Shown here one piece after another: positions 6,496 to 8,475 of a stretch of 8,475 nt of DNA. Numbering within the stretch: position 1 is the stretch's first letter; every line of letters begins with the position of its first letter. This DNA comes from JAVXTH01 sp036641395 (lineage in GTDB: Bacteria > Bacillota_I > Bacilli_A > Erysipelotrichales > Erysipelotrichaceae), in contig JAVWEY010000051.1 in assembly GCA_036641395.1 (NCBI GenBank), forward strand, positions 1-8,475, given 5' to 3'. The notes below the pieces were generated by a model, which was given only the letters and a program-made list of their open reading frames with translations, was not told the DNA's origin and ran no database searches. Position numbers and translations under genes: made by a program.

Positions 6496-6565
6496 AAGCC
6501 ACTAAAAGTGGATTTTATACATGCGTGGGAGAAGGTGCAACCCTTCAATTAAACCACTGCATAAG
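6496..6565 (+). promoter_or_regulatory. rplK-rplA mRNA leader with a probable L1-binding site
   Basis: A short hairpin near the transcript start (CCAC 6499-6502, GTGG 6508-6511) is followed by a two-part stem. ATGC-GTGG (6521-6528) pairs with CCAC-T-GCAT (6554-6562), leaving one bulged T. An asymmetric internal loop (GA against AATTAAA) follows, then GAAGG/CCTTC (6531-6535, 6542-6546). The GTGGGAG...CCAC arrangement resembles the L1-binding region of 23S rRNA. L1 is the known translational repressor of L11-L1 operons, so this is probably its autoregulatory target. Confidence 0.7.
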
Positions 6566-6579
6566 ACAACGTATTTTAT

Positions 6580-6587
6580 AGGAGGTG
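6580..6587 (+). promoter_or_regulatory. Ribosome binding site deciding the rplK start
   Basis: AGGAGGTG is six bases before the GTG at 6594. An earlier in-frame GTG at 6585 lies inside this site and cannot sensibly be the start. Confidence 0.8.
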
Positions 6588-6593
6588 TGTCTT

Positions 6594-7013
6594 GTGAGTA
6601 AGAAAAAAGTTGCGAAAATTTGTAAACTGCAGTTTAATGCAGGAGGCGCTAAGCCAGGACCGGCTTTAGCATCCGCTGGTATTAACATGCCACAATTCTG
6701 TTCAGCATTTAATGATGCTACCAGAGATCGTGCTGGCGATTTAGTTCCAGTAATCATCACAGCGTATGAGGATAAATCATTCGACTTCGTATTAAAAACG
6801 ACACCAGCATCTGTTTTGCTTAAAAAAGCAGCAGGAGTTAAAAAAGCTAGTGCAAACAGCAAAGAGATTTCAGGTAAAATCACAATCGATCAATTACGCG
6901 AAATCGCGGAATACAAAATGCCAGACTTAAATGCTAATGATGTTGAAGCAGCTATGCGAATTGTCGCTGGAACTGCTAAAAACATGGGTATTCAAGTTGA
7001 AGGCATGGAATAA
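6594..7013 (+). CDS. rplK: 50S ribosomal protein L11 (short-loop form)
   Basis: L11 binds the GTPase-associated centre of 23S rRNA, at the base of the L10-L12 stalk, and takes part in factor binding and in stringent-response signalling. The protein has 139 residues from the GTG start at 6594, beginning MSKKKVAKICKLQF. The N-terminal domain (1-70) is followed by the C-terminal RNA-binding domain (about 71-139), with TTPASVLLKKAAG, KMPDLNANDVEAAMRIVAGTAKNMGI and ordinary spacing. The loop that in most bacteria reads PAPPVGPALG is here KPGPALAS (20-27), about four residues shorter and lacking two of the prolines. I recall the same AKPGPALAS form from mycoplasma L11, so it is a lineage trait rather than damage. 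The L1 gene follows after 21 bases in the same transcript. Confidence 0.95.
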   Translation: MSKKKVAKICKLQFNAGGAKPGPALASAGINMPQFCSAFNDATRDRAGDLVPVIITAYEDKSFDFVLKTTPASVLLKKAAGVKKASANSKEISGKITIDQLREIAEYKMPDLNANDVEAAMRIVAGTAKNMGIQVEGME

Positions 7014-7034
7014 GAAAGGCGAGGGACTAGTAGA

Positions 7035-7721
7035 ATGGCAAAAGTAGGAAAGAAATACGCAGCAGCCGCTAAACTTGTGGATCGTACAAAAACTTATTCT
7101 GTTGAAGAAGCGATCAAGTTAGTGAAAGAAACTAAATATGTAAATTTTGATGCATCCATCGAAGTAAGTTTCCGTTTAAACGTGGATCCACGTCATGCGG
7201 ATCAACAAATTCGTGGAGCAATCGTATTACCAAACGGAACTGGCCGTACACAAAAAGTTTGTGTTATTGCGCAAGGACCTAAAGAACAAGAAGCAACAGA
7301 TGCCGGTGCAGATTATGTTGGTGGAAAAGATTTATTAGAGAAAATCAGCAAAGGTTGGTTTGACTTTGATGTAATTATCGCTACACCTAACATGATGGGT
7401 GAACTTGGTAAATTAGGAAGAGTACTTGGTCCTAAAGGATTAATGCCAAACCCTAAAACTGGAACAGTAACAATGGATATTGCGAAAGCAGTTGAAGATG
7501 TTAAAAAAGGTAAAGTTGAATACCGTGTAGATAAAGAAGGAAACATTAACTTAATGATTGGAAAATCAAGTTTCAATGAAACTCAGTTAACAGAAAACTT
7601 CAATGCTATCTTCGATACTATTTTACGTGCTCGTCCAGCAGCAGTAAAAGGCGTATTCATGAAGAACGTAGTAGTTTCAGCAACAATGGGTCCTGGTATC
7701 AAGATTGATACAACTCGTTAG
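7035..7721 (+). CDS. rplA: 50S ribosomal protein L1
   Basis: L1 forms the mobile stalk beside the ribosomal E site and, in many bacteria, represses its own operon by binding the leader. The 228 residues are the normal length. The opening is GKKYAAAAKLVDRTKTYSVEEA. The conserved L1 signature runs from ATPNMMGELGKLG (116-128) to LGPKGLMPNPKTGTV (131-145). DIAKAVEDVKKGKVEYRVDKEGN and the C-terminal half (MKNVVVSATMGPGIKID) return to domain I. The ribosome binding region is AAAGGCGAGGGA just upstream, with GAGGG at 7021-7025. It is the second gene of the rplK-rplA transcript. Its stop codon abuts the -35 of the next promoter, and no terminator separates it from the rplJ leader, so read-through transcripts also pass the L10 leader. 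Confidence 0.97.
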   Translation: MAKVGKKYAAAAKLVDRTKTYSVEEAIKLVKETKYVNFDASIEVSFRLNVDPRHADQQIRGAIVLPNGTGRTQKVCVIAQGPKEQEATDAGADYVGGKDLLEKISKGWFDFDVIIATPNMMGELGKLGRVLGPKGLMPNPKTGTVTMDIAKAVEDVKKGKVEYRVDKEGNINLMIGKSSFNETQLTENFNAIFDTILRARPAAVKGVFMKNVVVSATMGPGIKIDTTR

Positions 7722-7750
7722 TTGACAAAAACGTTATTTTCATTTAGAAT
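7722..7750 (+). promoter_or_regulatory. rplJ-rplL promoter
   Basis: A consensus TTGACA (7722-7727) directly after the rplA stop codon, a 17-base spacer, and TAGAAT (7745-7750). Transcription would start near 7757. It is the strongest-looking promoter in the window. Confidence 0.82.
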
Positions 7751-7763
7751 ATCATTTGTTATC

Positions 7764-7864
7764 AATATACCAAAGACAGTAACGGCTAAATAGCTTAATT
7801 ATGTTACCGAGGTAGAGCGAAATTTGTACTTTTCACTCGTATCCTTGGGATACGGGTGTTTTTT
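7764..7864 (+). promoter_or_regulatory. Ribosomal protein L10 leader with attenuator
   Basis: The leader contains ATACCAAAGACAGTAAC...GTTACCGAGGTA, the conserved core of the Firmicutes L10 leader. The lower stem is TACC 7768-7771 with GGTA 7811-7814. A kink-turn-like internal loop (AAAGACA against CGA) follows. The upper stem is GTAAC 7779-7783 with GTTAC 7803-7807, topped by a small GCT/AGC hairpin. L10, with L12, binds such leaders. In Bacillus subtilis the operon is autoregulated by transcription attenuation, and the terminator at 7834-7864 gives the same layout here. Confidence 0.82.
7834..7864 (+). terminator. Attenuator terminator in the rplJ leader
   Basis: CACTCGTATCC (7834-7844) pairs with GGATACGGGTG (7848-7858), 11 pairs with one T-G wobble. 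The loop has three bases and six T follow (7859-7864). It sits between the L10-binding structure and the rplJ ribosome binding site, so it controls rather than ends the operon. Confidence 0.87.
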
Positions 7865-7912
7865 ATAAGTCCCGGTATATTGTAGCATATAAAGAAACCA
7901 GGAGGTGTAAAG

Positions 7913-8404
7913 ATGAACCAATCGATTATCGATGCAAAAGCAGCAGTCGTAAGTGAGATTAGCACTAAATTTAAAGAATCTCTTTCAACTGTTGTTGTTG
8001 AGTATCGCGGTCTGAGCGTTGGCGAAGTAACTCAGTTACGTCGTGAACTACGCGCAGAAGGCGTTGAATTCAAAGTTTATAAAAACTCTATGGCACAGCG
8101 TGCAGCTGTCGATGCCGGAGTTGATGAACTTGTTTCAAACTTGACTGGACCAAATGCTATTGCTTTTGGAACAGACGCAGTTGCTCCTGCTCGTATCTTA
8201 GCTAAATTTGCTAAGAAACACGAATTCCTTGTAGTTAAAGGTGGAGTAGTGGAAGGTAAAATAGTTGATGCTGATACAATTAAGCAATTAGCAAAACTTC
8301 CAAATCGCGAAGGTATGATTTCTATGTTCTTAGGATGCATTCAATCACCAATTCGCAGTTTCGCATGTGCTGTTAAAGCAGTAGCGGAAAGTAAAGAAAA
8401 CTAA
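7913..8404 (+). CDS. rplJ: 50S ribosomal protein L10
   Basis: L10 anchors the L12 dimers to the ribosome to form the factor-recruiting stalk, and is expected to bind the leader of its own mRNA. The 163 residues are about the family length. The N-terminal rRNA-binding domain shows VVVEYRGLSVGEVTQLRRELRAEG (27-50) and FKVYKNSMAQRA (53-64). LTGPNAIAF is at 77-85 and VVKGGVVEGK near 107-116. The C-terminal helix that holds L12 begins near 140 and ends KAVAESKEN. GGAGGTG at 7901-7907 lies five bases before the ATG. Codon and base use match rplK and rplA. rplL follows after 20 bases. Confidence 0.97.
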   Translation: MNQSIIDAKAAVVSEISTKFKESLSTVVVEYRGLSVGEVTQLRRELRAEGVEFKVYKNSMAQRAAVDAGVDELVSNLTGPNAIAFGTDAVAPARILAKFAKKHEFLVVKGGVVEGKIVDADTIKQLAKLPNREGMISMFLGCIQSPIRSFACAVKAVAESKEN

Positions 8405-8424
8405 TTAATAGGAGGACCACTAAA

Positions 8425-8475
8425 ATGGCAAAATTAACACATGAAGATATTTTAGCTTACCTAGAGGAAGCTACA
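8425..8475 (+). CDS. rplL: 50S ribosomal protein L7/L12 (3' partial)
   Basis: Only the first 17 codons are inside the window (MAKLTHEDILAYLEEAT). They match the N-terminal L10-binding and dimerisation helix of L7/L12. AGGAGGA at 8410-8416 precedes the ATG. The position right after rplJ is the universal order, so the call is strong despite the truncation by the window edge. Confidence 0.88.
   Translation, partial: MAKLTHEDILAYLEEAT

Noticed and set aside
6585..6593. GTG at 6585 as the start of L11
   Set aside because: It lies within the AGGAGGTG ribosome binding site; starting at GTG 6594 gives the normal MSKKKVAK start and length.
6545..6883. Minus-strand frame of 112 codons across the rplK leader and gene
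   Set aside because: It overlaps the well-supported rplK gene and its structured leader and has no family features.

Overview
The window comes from a low-GC, Gram-positive-type (Firmicutes) chromosome. Strong AGGAGG-type ribosome binding sites precede most genes, intrinsic terminators have U-tracts, promoters are SigA-like, and ribosomal protein genes carry Firmicutes-style leaders. TGA is read as stop. The L11 protein has the shortened N-terminal loop that I recall from Mollicutes, which points loosely to an Erysipelotrichia/Mollicutes-related lineage. That placement is an inference, not a proof.

Region 1 (1-3923, + strand) is the distal part of a branched-chain amino acid ABC transporter operon: livH (5' end outside the window), livM, livG and livF, then a CBS-CBS-ACT protein of the AcuB type. 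The genes are tightly packed, with one 4-base overlap, and end in a perfect 10-bp terminator. The last gene looks like a ligand-sensing partner of the transporter.

Region 2 (about 3950-5545) differs in base composition and is probably acquired. It holds a minus-strand membrane diguanylate cyclase (six predicted membrane segments plus GGDEF) with its own terminator and extended -10 promoter. Next to it are a 50-codon plus-strand reading frame that looks like a small membrane protein or the tail of a lost one, and a short hairpin/terminator element. Near-identical 20-base segments lie on either side: the 3' arm of the liv terminator, and a copy just upstream of the proC promoter. This suggests the block was inserted or rearranged there.

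Region 3 (5575-6445) is proC (pyrroline-5-carboxylate reductase) with a good promoter.

Region 4 (6463-8475) is the ribosomal stalk cluster rplK-rplA-rplJ-rplL; the last gene is cut by the window edge. rplK-rplA has a promoter and a leader resembling the L1-binding site of 23S rRNA. rplJ-rplL has its own promoter at the rplA stop codon and an L10-type leader with a terminator and a competing antiterminator. The cluster directly follows proC rather than the usual secE-nusG pair.

I found no tRNA, rRNA, CRISPR array, transposase or clearly new multi-gene system. The most interesting points are the probable insertion with its flanking repeats, the leader RNA architectures, the shortened L11 loop and the diguanylate cyclase lacking its inhibitory site.
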